This document shows, piece after piece, positions 44,257-52,978 of a DNA stretch of 57,710 bases. A program made the position numbers and the translations under genes. The notes beneath the pieces are model-generated. The model worked only from the letters and a program-made list of their open reading frames with translations. It was not told where the DNA came from and did not search any database. The DNA lies in the IMG/VR virus record IMGVR_UViG_3300000227_000004, positions 17,564 through 75,273 of that record. One strand, written 5' to 3'. Origin of the DNA: a virus. How positions within the stretch are numbered: the first letter of the stretch is position 1; every line of letters starts with the position of its first letter.

Positions 44257-46775
44257 ATTTTGTCACTCCTTTCCACAGACATCATAGCTGCGAGACTCTC
44301 TATTTCCCTAATCTGAGCTTTAGTTACAGATGCTGCCATATCTATGAGACCATACGAAAGCTCTTTTATCTTGGGATATATCTTCTCCCGAATATCACGA
44401 ACTATGTTTTCAAACATCAGGTAAAGCTCCGAGTATTTATTATGGGAAACAGATACGGCCCAGGCAATCTCCCCCCGAAGGACATTCACAGTGTGGGGAA
44501 GTCTCAAATGAGAGAGCCTATCATACCCTTTCGGAAAATACTGCTTTATGTAGCTATCTGATGGGCAGATTAATCCAGTTGTGTCCATCCATTTAAGATA
44601 CACTGCTGCATATTTTTTTAAATTATGAATCTTTGCCCTCAAGTTTCTTGACTTGCCCCTTGCCAGTCTAATCGTTACCCCAGGCTTGGGGCCATCATAC
44701 TCAAGAAAAGTAATACCGAACACCTCACGCTTTTTCGTCCCTAGTATAAACTTAGTTTTTTCCGGAGAAATATGTAAATTTAGCTTACTAAATGCTTTCT
44801 TAATAACACTAATTATCTTTGACTTTACCTCGGTGTCAGGGGCTTGATCTAGTATTACTGTCCAGTCATCTACATAAACACGCACGTGCCCCCCTAGACT
44901 GGCCAGATCTTTTGATACTGAGTCAGCCAAATAAGTCGCCACATAGTTAGCCAACACCGGACTCGTTCTAGTGCCCTCCGGCAATCCATCTGTGTGGCTC
45001 GTCATCAAATCCAAAGTCAATTCATACCCAGTCAGTATGCCGGCTTCTACCTCTTTCCAATAAGAAATATCGTTAGTAAAATCACAGAGCTCCGTCCTGT
45101 TACTTCTAAAGATATGTACCAGATCTGTAAGCGTTGACAGTGGCAAATCAACCGAGTAATATCTGCTCCCCACTTCTAAGATTAGTTTACTTGCCGTAGT
45201 TCGGTGTGTGCATATTCTCACTTTTAAGTTGTCTGGGGCTGTGAGTAGGGAGAACCCAAGCCCCGGCTCCGATAAATAAAGATATTTATCTCCCGCATAG
45301 ATATACTCAGTACCTGCTATTTCCACCGACTTCAGCACTTCTAGTTGACCCTCCTCTGTAGTACTCAAGTAGGTCAATGTTACGTTTGCATTCGGAGTGC
45401 AGGTATCTGTCCTCTGCTTAGTATCTAAATAAATAAGCTTATCGGCATGTGAAAACTTAGATATATTTGGAACTATTGATATATGATAATATTTATCCGC
45501 TAGTAGCGCAGTGTAATCTTTACCTTTTATTGTGAAAGTGTGTGACCCGTTACTCGCATCCAGCACTGTGCATACGCTTCCATATGGGACTCTATGTGCT
45601 GATATTTTGGGCACGTCCGCACTTGCAATTTGCATCGGGTGAAAGTCACTTAGGTCATCTTTTGTAGGATCAGTGTCCAGCCTTATAATAAATCTTTGTC
45701 CAGGTGAGACTGGTGCCCCGGGGAGTGGGAAGTCAGCTGCGCAATCTTTCGGCAGAATTTTTGGGCAAGGGGAGATCAACAGCAGGCTTTTGTGCATACT
45801 CAAGACTATTGTGTTCATGTAGTTTGCAATATGTACTAAGTGTGCCTGAAGTGCTGCCTTTCCATCTTCTGTCCACCTCCCTATCTCTGGAACTAAGCTC
45901 GACACTTTATCCATTGAGAAGGCCCTGCTATTCATTACTCCAAACTTAGATGAATGTAGCGTCTTTAGAAGAATGAGAAGAAATATTACTGGATTTACTT
46001 GCAAAGCCTGAGCTCTGCACAGCAAGGCCAGCTTGGATAAGTATATGCTGATGTGTAGCAGGGCAGCCCCTACTTCTGACGTAGATGAATCTACTCCCAA
46101 GGATAATGATTCGTTCTTAAAGAGAGAAGAGCCCTCACAATCTATTACCGGCACCGAGTAGTCACTCAATGAGTCAGGACTGAAGACTATTTCGTCAGGA
46201 CTAACGTGTTGTAATATTGTGGGCTGTGGGGAAATGCGGGTCCGAAACTTATCGCTGGCCGTAAGGAGTGAGGAAAATAATATCAGTGCCTCTTTTTTAA
46301 CAACGTAAGCCATGGACTTTATAACGGCAGGCCTTTTTGTTTCCCTAAAATAACTCTTAATATCAGTCTTAAAGACTGCCGCTTTTTTGTATGCCAGTCT
46401 CGGTATCTCTGTGACGTGCCGGCCGGCAACACCTCCGACAATCTCTTCTGGTATCAGGTTGGCAAATAGAGCCGAGTTCGGGTTCACTGTTAGAAATTTT
46501 TTGCTTTCGAGCACTCGTAAGTCTTGCGCAGTCGTCGCATCTCGTCTTTTTATGAGAGTAGAGAAACCTTCCGTGCGCCAAAACTCTCGCAGATGGACCC
46601 TTCGTGCGAAGACGGTCTTTTGATGATTTTTAAAAGTTGTGTGGCCTATCTCCAAAAGTTCACACGGCTTGAATATGTATCTAAACTTAGTCCCATTAGA
46701 TTTTGGTATCTTGCTTATTTTATATAGAGATCGTTTTATTTCTGGAGTCATTATTCGTGCCATTTTCTTTCTCAC
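44253..46775 (-). CDS. Reverse transcriptase with large palm insertion
   Basis: The product (840 residues from GTG 46775; ATG 46763 is also plausible) has the RT order IPKSNGTKFRYIFKP (residues 23-37, motifs 1-2), FKTDIKSYFRET (D138, motif A), GLPEGTRTSPVLANY (597-611, motif B), VYVDDWTVI (634-637, YVDD, motif C) and LNLHISPEKTKFILGT (motifs 6-7). Motifs A and B, usually about 60-80 residues apart, are separated by about 460. Thus some 400 residues, partly beta-rich, are inserted into the palm. Basic C-terminal helices follow. It lies between a 226-residue unknown and DNA polymerase. Template and product are unknown; retron and DGR signatures are absent. Confidence 0.85.
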   Translation of the reverse strand: MRKKMARIMTPEIKRSLYKISKIPKSNGTKFRYIFKPCELLEIGHTTFKNHQKTVFARRVHLREFWRTEGFSTLIKRRDATTAQDLRVLESKKFLTVNPNSALFANLIPEEIVGGVAGRHVTEIPRLAYKKAAVFKTDIKSYFRETKRPAVIKSMAYVVKKEALILFSSLLTASDKFRTRISPQPTILQHVSPDEIVFSPDSLSDYSVPVIDCEGSSLFKNESLSLGVDSSTSEVGAALLHISIYLSKLALLCRAQALQVNPVIFLLILLKTLHSSKFGVMNSRAFSMDKVSSLVPEIGRWTEDGKAALQAHLVHIANYMNTIVLSMHKSLLLISPCPKILPKDCAADFPLPGAPVSPGQRFIIRLDTDPTKDDLSDFHPMQIASADVPKISAHRVPYGSVCTVLDASNGSHTFTIKGKDYTALLADKYYHISIVPNISKFSHADKLIYLDTKQRTDTCTPNANVTLTYLSTTEEGQLEVLKSVEIAGTEYIYAGDKYLYLSEPGLGFSLLTAPDNLKVRICTHRTTASKLILEVGSRYYSVDLPLSTLTDLVHIFRSNRTELCDFTNDISYWKEVEAGILTGYELTLDLMTSHTDGLPEGTRTSPVLANYVATYLADSVSKDLASLGGHVRVYVDDWTVILDQAPDTEVKSKIISVIKKAFSKLNLHISPEKTKFILGTKKREVFGITFLEYDGPKPGVTIRLARGKSRNLRAKIHNLKKYAAVYLKWMDTTGLICPSDSYIKQYFPKGYDRLSHLRLPHTVNVLRGEIAWAVSVSHNKYSELYLMFENIVRDIREKIYPKIKELSYGLIDMAASVTKAQIREIESLAAMMSVERSDKI

Positions 46776-47400
46776 TTTCGTTTGTTATTATTTTTGATAA
46801 ATCCGCCAATCCGATTTCTAACGGAAAATACGTGTTTACTCCGGTCCCCAACTGTTTTGGGTCTGTCGGTCTGGCGTAATTTATGGCTGCGTATAGGCAT
46901 GCCTCTGGGTATCTATCTATGTCCGTCCTTATTATGTATTTCAATGCGGGATTCGCTTCCCACATTTCCCTAGGTAACTGTGCTGGGTGTTTGACACCAA
47001 CCCTGGACGCTCTGTATACTTCCCTCAGCACTATTGCCCCTGTGTTGGTGTATATTCCTAGACACTTTAACAGACCGATTACTAAGGCTATATAAGTCAG
47101 TGGATCAGTTTTTGCTTTCACTGTGGTTAACTTTGCACACATGACTGCATCTTCAGAAATAGGTATCGAATAATAATTTCTGAAGAAATTCAGATGGACT
47201 AGTAGCAGCTTTTTAAAAGTAAATCGTTTTATTCCAAAAAGCCTGACTAATTCCACTATGCACATTGGGGAAGTGCTCTCGGCCACATACTTGGCAAGAG
47301 TTTCTATGGACTTGTCTAAACTGGATCTGCTTAGATCGGTGGCATACTTAATTTTGTATCTTCCATTAGTTAACTTCCGAATCTCTTCCGAATATATCAT
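46720..47400 (-). CDS. Unknown protein coupled to reverse transcriptase
   Basis: This 226-residue protein starts behind GAGGAG, overlaps the primase-helicase gene by 35 bases upstream and runs 56 bases into the RT frame downstream. It is mainly helical (VELVRLFGIKRFTFKKLLLVHLNFF, PLTYIALVIGLLKCLG), moderately basic, with a polar Asn/Glu/Lys tail. No motif is recognised. The tight coupling on both sides makes it a candidate partner of the RT or of the primase-helicase. Confidence 0.6.
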   Translation of the reverse strand: MIYSEEIRKLTNGRYKIKYATDLSRSSLDKSIETLAKYVAESTSPMCIVELVRLFGIKRFTFKKLLLVHLNFFRNYYSIPISEDAVMCAKLTTVKAKTDPLTYIALVIGLLKCLGIYTNTGAIVLREVYRASRVGVKHPAQLPREMWEANPALKYIIRTDIDRYPEACLYAAINYARPTDPKQLGTGVNTYFPLEIGLADLSKIITNESEKENGTNNDSRNKTISI

Positions 47401-50400
47401 CTATACTCTCCTCAATTGGCTTGACTTCTCCGGAAAAGATTATATCGTTGGACGTAATACCAGACAGCTTTCTGTCACGTAAGTCTCTGGCTAATTTGTA
47501 CAGCTTGGCAGTAGGTTTATATGTGCCTCCAGTATACTCTGTGTCTAGCATATTATCTGCGGCCAGAAGTTGCAGGACTTTAATTACGTCATTTCTGTTG
47601 AGTTTAAGGTGCATTGCAAGTTCTTCGGCCCTTATCCTGTTAACTTGATTTATGTGAAAAATTATTTCGGTAATGCTCACGGTAGTTGGTATCTGGTGAC
47701 GTGCCAGCACTCTTGAAAAATACTGAAGCCAATCGGCAGGAACTTCTACTTTTCTACGGCATTCTGCTGCCTCTTCATCTAATGCTACTGATTTTGAACC
47801 ATAAGTCCCGTCCAGCAGGGCATACGCATTTTCTACGTCTTCAATTGTCACAGTTACTTTAACAAAATCGTCACTTCTCATGTTAAACATCGCCATGGAT
47901 GCACTAATTCTAGCAACTTTCTCATGAGTATCCGTGGAAATTAGTGGCAGTGTCGTAGCTGCAGCGTAGTACTTATCCATTAGAACCATGGCTTTTTTTA
48001 ATATTTCCCGGGTAACTTCCGGAGGAAATATTATTTCTGCGGGGCTCCTGGTCCAGGACCACAAAAGCCCCGTCCTAACTACGTCCTGCGGCACAGTGAG
48101 TTTAACATCTGTCACTTCTTTTAAGATTACACTGGCGTCAACTTCATCTTTGAAGAAGAACTGAAATATATCAAATCTTCTAGCATCAGGCGTTTCCATA
48201 ATCTCCATTATTGCTTGACAGCCACGTTTATAAGTATCCATTGATAGGCCTTTTGCCGGATTTGCCGAAGCGATTAAACGTACTCGGCAAGCTTTAGACC
48301 CTCGCTTAATTTTTGTAATCATGGCTCTGCCGGTAGACCTTATTTCTCTTAAAGCACTTAAGGCGAGTGTGTTACTTTGCAGCTTTTCCATTTCATCGAT
48401 GAAAACGATTGTTTTGTCACTAATAGGCAACAGCCCCCAGGATATATATTGGTGGTTGTCATACTTATCCACGCCCCCAATTAAGCCGGCAGTAGTAGCA
48501 TTCCCCCCGCTTACGTGGTTATACGTCCCAAGGAATTTCAAAATATGTTCTGGCATTTTTGATTTGCCCTGTGAGGAATCTCCGATGAAGCATGTCTCCA
48601 CCCAGCCTCTGTCTAGCATACGGCCGTTAAACTCAATCTGTAGTGGACTGAATAGGGTGAGCATTACAGTGAGTGCCTCTCTGTATCTACCCCTAATGCC
48701 GCAAACCTGGTCTGCCATTGAGTATACGAGCTCCTGCTTATCCAGAGCCTTGTAAGCTTTCAGCTGCTCCAGCTGTTCTGGAGTAGGATTGAATTGGTCT
48801 AAATTACCTAACATTCGTTCTACTTTAGAGAAGACGAAAGTAGTTTTTTGATCTTTCGGATGTGGATGGACTCGGCCAATTCCAATATAGTCAGTCGACA
48901 CATTTATGCTGTGGCCATTAAAATATGAATAATATGTCCTAGGCTCTATGGAGAACCGGCTTTTAAATAGCATGTTTCTCATAACTTCATCCGCAGATGA
49001 TATCATGATGGGCTGTACATGGTGGTGGGATTTTTCAGTCATTTTTAGAAAAGCCGGCTTTACACACGGTATTCTAGCAAATCCCATCAGAACCCTCTTG
49101 TTGTTTGCCTCAGGGATACCTATACATGAGATCAGGTCTTTCCCATCAGACGAAACTACATATTTAGTCTCACCCGATTTATTATTAAAATCGCAGATGA
49201 CTTTATTGCCAGTCCTGGCTGGGCACCCTTCCGAACAAGTAAATATTACTTCTTTAGGAACATGGTATGAGCCACCAACTAATGAGTCAGCTTTGAATGG
49301 GACTGATATTGACTTACCTATTACTTGATACTGCTCAACTTGCTCAACCAGTTCAAGCCTTTGATCTACCTTTGATTTAGGGTATGCGAGTTTTATGGGG
49401 GACAAGCCTCCCCGGTCTATGATCTCAGCACAATTCTTGGCGCAAATATGGATGTTTTGCATTCTGGCGCAAGACATCGGAATGTACTTCTTCTGATCTC
49501 TCGCATGCCGTATCATCTTTTCAGTTTCTTCTTTGCTGTAGTCAGAGCAATTAGCGATAATCTCATGAAGTTTTTCAGCACCGCTCTCACCAAAATGTAT
49601 GCAAAAAGTCATCAGACAGACTCGCTCTTCGTGTAGTAAATGATGCTCTTTCTGTGCCTTGTTAATTAATCTTTTCAGCGCATTGCATCCGCTCAGCATG
49701 CTACTAATAGAAGCACACGTAGGGGGCTTGGATAAGTCCTTTATCTCTCCTTCTGGAGAATAAGTTCCCACGTTTAATTGTATATTGTTTATTTTGTCTA
49801 GGAGCTCTCCAATGTCATCCATCGAAAGCTTTCGTGTCTTTTTTAGGTAATCAAATTGAGATAGGGGTGGCTTATTCGCATCCTGGAACAGATCTACGAA
49901 ATACCCTCGTTTACCAGTAACTCGGTGCACGCCTAGTGGGAGCTTTATCAAGCTTCCATATGCTCCCCCTGACGCCATCTGTTTTGGAAAAACCTCTAGA
50001 GATTTAGGTAGTTTTGCTTGAGTTTTTATAATAGACGCGAAGTTGTACACGGTCTTGACAGGTATGGGTCTGTCGAAAAATATGTCTAAATGCCAGCCTT
50101 TACTGCCTGAGAAAGAAACTAAATACATGTCGTTGGTTATGCCAACAGAATTCAAGTAAATAATAAAGTCTCTAACTTTGTTTTCTAGCACTAACAAAGC
50201 CTGGCTAAACGCCTCATCTCTAGCCTTAGAGTCCGTTATCTGCTCGATCCCCCGTCGGTCTTCGATTCCAAGGTCGAAGTCAAAGGTGCAATGCAGGCAG
50301 CAATCTTTACTGGGCTCTTCAAGTATAATCGTGTAAACACCAAGAGTTCGGCTCCCATCTAAATGACTAATTAGAGCCTCATCGAAATCTGCGTTCGGGC

Positions 50401-50551
50401 CTTCTATTTTATTGTACCTGGATTTGTTATTCTCGTTAGGGGGGAGTTGCTCGGCGTAGCAGTGCTTATTTGTTTTATAAAAGCTGCTGAATAGCGAAAC
50501 ATTTTCCGGAGTTAAATCTAGCTGCTCATAAAGAACGGTACCATCCGTCAT
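47366..50551 (-). CDS. Primase-helicase: AEP primase fused to MCM-like AAA+ helicase
   Basis: The product (1061 residues) combines priming and unwinding. The N-terminal archaeo-eukaryotic primase shows CTFDFDLG (D91, D93), SGSKGWHLD (148-156) and KLPLGVHR (203-210). A cysteine domain follows (C289, C361, C370, C374, with HHLLHEERVCLMTFCIHFG), like the Fe-S or zinc region after such primases. The helicase has Walker A GDSSQGKS (657-664), Walker B TIVFIDEMEKL, sensor 1 LIASANPA and an arginine pair R791/R792, close to MCM. A winged helix (LAMHLKLNRNDVIKVLQLL) lies near the C-terminus. Start is behind AGGAG. Confidence 0.87.
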   Translation of the reverse strand: MTDGTVLYEQLDLTPENVSLFSSFYKTNKHCYAEQLPPNENNKSRYNKIEGPNADFDEALISHLDGSRTLGVYTIILEEPSKDCCLHCTFDFDLGIEDRRGIEQITDSKARDEAFSQALLVLENKVRDFIIYLNSVGITNDMYLVSFSGSKGWHLDIFFDRPIPVKTVYNFASIIKTQAKLPKSLEVFPKQMASGGAYGSLIKLPLGVHRVTGKRGYFVDLFQDANKPPLSQFDYLKKTRKLSMDDIGELLDKINNIQLNVGTYSPEGEIKDLSKPPTCASISSMLSGCNALKRLINKAQKEHHLLHEERVCLMTFCIHFGESGAEKLHEIIANCSDYSKEETEKMIRHARDQKKYIPMSCARMQNIHICAKNCAEIIDRGGLSPIKLAYPKSKVDQRLELVEQVEQYQVIGKSISVPFKADSLVGGSYHVPKEVIFTCSEGCPARTGNKVICDFNNKSGETKYVVSSDGKDLISCIGIPEANNKRVLMGFARIPCVKPAFLKMTEKSHHHVQPIMISSADEVMRNMLFKSRFSIEPRTYYSYFNGHSINVSTDYIGIGRVHPHPKDQKTTFVFSKVERMLGNLDQFNPTPEQLEQLKAYKALDKQELVYSMADQVCGIRGRYREALTVMLTLFSPLQIEFNGRMLDRGWVETCFIGDSSQGKSKMPEHILKFLGTYNHVSGGNATTAGLIGGVDKYDNHQYISWGLLPISDKTIVFIDEMEKLQSNTLALSALREIRSTGRAMITKIKRGSKACRVRLIASANPAKGLSMDTYKRGCQAIMEIMETPDARRFDIFQFFFKDEVDASVILKEVTDVKLTVPQDVVRTGLLWSWTRSPAEIIFPPEVTREILKKAMVLMDKYYAAATTLPLISTDTHEKVARISASMAMFNMRSDDFVKVTVTIEDVENAYALLDGTYGSKSVALDEEAAECRRKVEVPADWLQYFSRVLARHQIPTTVSITEIIFHINQVNRIRAEELAMHLKLNRNDVIKVLQLLAADNMLDTEYTGGTYKPTAKLYKLARDLRDRKLSGITSNDIIFSGEVKPIEESIDDIFGRDSEVN

Positions 50552-50592
50552 AAGACACTCCTGGTTGGAAAATAGTAAAAAAAATAAAATCG

Positions 50593-50621
50593 AAAAAAGG
50601 CCCCGGAACTAATCCGAGGCC
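50593..50621 (-). terminator. Rho-independent terminator after SSB gene
   Basis: On the - strand GGCCTCGGA and TCCGGGGCC pair (50613-50621 with 50599-50607, one G-T pair) around TTAGT, followed by six Ts. It separates the highly needed ssDNA-binding gene from the primase-helicase gene and could lower expression of the latter. Confidence 0.88.
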
Positions 50622-50630
50622 TTTGTTAGC

Positions 50631-51500
50631 TTAAAAAGCAAGATCGTCCAGATCTGGATTATCCACAATCTCAGCATCCGAAACTGAAGCTTCTGGCTTA
50701 ACACGTCCTGTAACTTTGTTAAACAGTGTTTTTTCCACTGGAGCAGTCTGATGTTTGCCAGATGTGCCGCTATTTTTAATAGAGTTAGCGGCATTCATTG
50801 CGCCGTAAATGTTTTCAAAATATTTTAACAAATCTTTCTGTTCGCGCAGACGATTTTGAGCTTCTTTTGCAAGCTCGACCTTGCTTTCGGCAGTCAAGGG
50901 CGTGAAAGTAAACTCAAACATGGACCATTCAGAATTCCCATCTTTCTTAGATGAGAGCCTGATTGAAAAGTCGAATAAACACAGCGGTGACTTAGAGGCG
51001 CTCTTGAGCTCCTGGATCTTTTTATTAAAGGCACCGACGCTAGTCTGAGGAATTTTAAGCTCTACGGGTCTGTCAATTTTTGGAATTTTAATAAGAAGTC
51101 TGTGCGAAGATGAGCACTCTCTGTACTTACCCTCACCCACGCGTTTGTCCTTCCACTCATGGTGTGGGCATGTTTCACAGCTTTCGAATTTTGAGGGTCT
51201 TCCATGGTTGATAGCTACGCACACTGGTGCTTTGTTTTCATCCTCACCCTGGTCTTCCCGCTTTTCGTAGTATTCCATGAATGAGGCATGAGTGACAACC
51301 CAGCCCTTCAATTCTTTCGTGACTGAGTCATCGGGTAAACTAAACGTCTGGTTGGAATGACCCACCTTCACTTTAGGGAACCTGTTGATTCTGGCACCAA
51401 AGGCCGCGATGTCATGCTGGGCACTCTCTTCGATGAGGGCAGCGAGCTCCGGATTGTCTGTCAAAATACTGGCGTCAATTGTGGTAAGGTCGGTGTTCAT
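50631..51500 (-). CDS. Probable ssDNA-binding protein
   Basis: The frame is open from 51572, but ATG 51500 follows AGGAG by seven bases and overlaps the nuclease stop as ATGA, giving 289 residues. The protein has a central domain with four cysteines (CETCPHHEW and a later YRECSSS), strands such as SPLCLFDFSIRLSS and FEFTFTPL, a helix and a disordered linker. It ends with the acidic, aromatic tail NPDLDDLAF, the form of the partner-binding tip of ssDNA-binding proteins. Position in the replication operon and the following terminator support this. The core fold is not proven. Confidence 0.65.
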   Translation of the reverse strand: MNTDLTTIDASILTDNPELAALIEESAQHDIAAFGARINRFPKVKVGHSNQTFSLPDDSVTKELKGWVVTHASFMEYYEKREDQGEDENKAPVCVAINHGRPSKFESCETCPHHEWKDKRVGEGKYRECSSSHRLLIKIPKIDRPVELKIPQTSVGAFNKKIQELKSASKSPLCLFDFSIRLSSKKDGNSEWSMFEFTFTPLTAESKVELAKEAQNRLREQKDLLKYFENIYGAMNAANSIKNSGTSGKHQTAPVEKTLFNKVTGRVKPEASVSDAEIVDNPDLDDLAF

Positions 51501-52396
51501 AAATCGTCTCCTGTTAAAAAATTTGGTTTGGGTTTTGATAATAGCATTTTTAGGTTCTCTTCGTCCAGGCAATATTCAGCATATTCACACGGGCAGTTGC
51601 CATTTCTGTAATTCCTGCTGATTTTATTATTCCTAAGAATATCATCTACTAAGTCTATTCTTTCGAATAATTCTTTTTCTGCCGACTGGATTTCTTCTGG
51701 GGTAAACATGTATGAGTAAATTTTAAAATTCTTAGTTAGAATAAACTCATGTATCTCGTAAGACTCTATTATAATGTCAGTCTTTTGTTCTATGGCCTTT
51801 TTGTAAACCAGTAACTGTTGCTTGAATTCTTGCCTAAGCTTCATTTTATGGAACTTGTTACTTAATGGATCTTTAGGGTGGTCCTGCCCTGCGGTTTTAA
51901 AGTCGATCAGTCGTCTGTCATACCGCAAATCTAGCTGGCCTTTGAACTTCTTTTTTTTTATGATGATTTCATCATAAGTTTGTTCAGTGTCAATAGCCGC
52001 ATCGTGTGTCTGATACTCAAAATTGTTAGCTAAAAAATCTCCCATACCAGTTATTAGGGCGGAATTACTTTCTAAAATCTCAGCTGACTGTTTCAAGACA
52101 TCTTCATCAATTAGTTCTTTCTTTTGTTTCTTGAAGAACTCTACTGCTTGATGAAGACATTCTGAAAATGTTTCTTCCGCACCTCTTGGTGCAGATTTGC
52201 TTTTGATTTTTAGAAAGTAATTCTCTAAAGCCTTGTGTATTATCTTACCTTTGGTTAGGGCAGGGGACTTACAATGAAAGGGGAGCCTTAGGATTGAGCC
52301 TAAGACCCCCTTCATTGAGCATGCCAGCATTGTAGACAGAAAAGATGGGGACATGTGCCCCCGCAATTCTAGGTTTAAAAACATAAATTCCTTCAT
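51497..52396 (-). CDS. Cas4/RecB-like PD-(D/E)XK nuclease with Fe-S cysteines
   Basis: The product (299 residues) is a probable DNA exonuclease for recombination-dependent replication or host DNA breakdown. Motifs are KGKIIHKALE (H54), GQLDLRYD (D156), RLIDFKTA (D165, K167) and QQLLVYKKAI (the RecB Q-Y motif). C26 and the C-terminal CPCEYAEYC form the four-cysteine arrangement of Cas4/AddB-type iron-sulphur nucleases. It is the first gene of the replication operon, about 100 bases downstream of the nearest hairpin of the non-coding array. Its stop overlaps the next ATG. Confidence 0.85.
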   Translation of the reverse strand: MKEFMFLNLELRGHMSPSFLSTMLACSMKGVLGSILRLPFHCKSPALTKGKIIHKALENYFLKIKSKSAPRGAEETFSECLHQAVEFFKKQKKELIDEDVLKQSAEILESNSALITGMGDFLANNFEYQTHDAAIDTEQTYDEIIIKKKKFKGQLDLRYDRRLIDFKTAGQDHPKDPLSNKFHKMKLRQEFKQQLLVYKKAIEQKTDIIIESYEIHEFILTKNFKIYSYMFTPEEIQSAEKELFERIDLVDDILRNNKISRNYRNGNCPCEYAEYCLDEENLKMLLSKPKPNFLTGDDL

Positions 52397-52498
52397 AAGC
52401 TACACCTTTACAATGTGTTTGTTTTGATTGTGCAACGTTGTCCTCCCAATATGGATTTAGGGCGATTTGGTCCTGAGATGTTTTGATCCTGGTAGTCT

Positions 52499-52570
52499 TG
52501 TTCTCCTTCCACAGTCGGGTGACTAATAATTACCTTTTATTATTAGTCATCCGACTGTGGAGGAGAACAA
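52499..52570 (-). ncRNA. Hairpin unit 1, candidate structured RNA
   Basis: Arms of about 32 bases (52499-52530 and 52539-52570) pair with one bulge and one wobble around an eight-base loop. The promoter-like TTGTCA (52597-52602) and TAAAAC (52575-52580) on the - strand place transcription start at the hairpin base. No T-tract follows, so the RNA may run on into the nuclease gene leader. Confidence 0.45.
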
Positions 52571-52575
52571 ACAAG

Positions 52576-52618
52576 TTTTAAAGTCATATGCGTCGATGAC
52601 AACGCTAAGTTCTAAAGT
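52576..52618 (-). repeat. Direct repeat 1, promoter-like
   Basis: First of three copies of an element of about 43 bases with core ATATGCGTCGATG (+ strand). On the - strand it contains TTGTCA, a 16-base spacer and TAAAAC. Copies start 214 and 189 bases apart. Confidence 0.8.
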
Positions 52619-52691
52619 GTGTATATATTGTCTTTCACTACATGTGCGTGTCTCGTGGTTCCAATTTTGTTTTTATTCAAACGTCTACCTG

Positions 52692-52786
52692 GATGGTCCA
52701 ACCGTCGCTGCTGTCATGTTGGTCGTACTTCTCGGATCGTGATCCAGAGGACGATCAACATGACAGCAGCGGAGGTTTGGGCCATC
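52692..52786 (-). ncRNA. Hairpin unit 2, long near-perfect stem
   Basis: Two arms of about 45 bases centred near 52739-52740 form a long imperfect stem with only a few mismatches and bulges (longest uninterrupted match CGCTGCTGTCATGTTG). On the - strand TTGCCA (52811-52816), 16 bases, and TAATAT (52789-52794) precede it. Confidence 0.45.
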
Positions 52787-52795
52787 GTATATTAT

Positions 52796-52836
52796 GTTTA
52801 TATGCGTCGATGGCAACGCTAAGTCCTATGTGAAAG
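52796..52836 (-). repeat. Direct repeat 2, promoter-like
   Basis: Second copy of the repeat, identical to the others over the GCGTCGATG core and CCTAT part, but diverged in the AT-rich end next to the hairpin. Confidence 0.8.
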
Positions 52837-52847
52837 ATTTTTTTGTT

Positions 52848-52976
52848 AAAAAAAATCGGCAATCTTACCCTGTTCTGGCCGGCCTTACACTTTGCGCGGG
52901 GCAGACCTTACATCTGATTGGGGTCTACCTTAAGCCTGTATGGGGCAGCGGTTGCCCCAGGTTGGGATTGCCGATT
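52848..52976 (-). ncRNA. Unit 3, candidate small RNA with T-tract
   Basis: On the - strand the 5' AATCGGCAATC (52966-52976) pairs with GATTGCCGATT at the 3' end (52854-52864), immediately followed by eight Ts (52848-52855). Inside is a strong TGGGGCA / TGCCCCA hairpin (52941-52959). Upstream are TTCTCA (53000-53005), 16 bases, and TAAAAT (52978-52983). Promoter, paired ends and terminator-like tail together look like a complete RNA gene of about 125 nucleotides. Confidence 0.55.
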
Positions 52977-52978
52977 AA

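Noticed and set aside
44253-46775. Diversity-generating retroelement
   Set aside because: The RT motif B reads EGTRTSP rather than the DGR-type SQ form, the protein is more than twice DGR RT size, and I saw no template/variable repeat pair in the fibre genes. The repeated fibre caps differ by all types of change.
44253-46775. Retron
   Set aside because: No msr-msd-type RNA directly upstream of the RT, and I did not see the retron-specific RT motifs. The hairpin array is several kilobases away.
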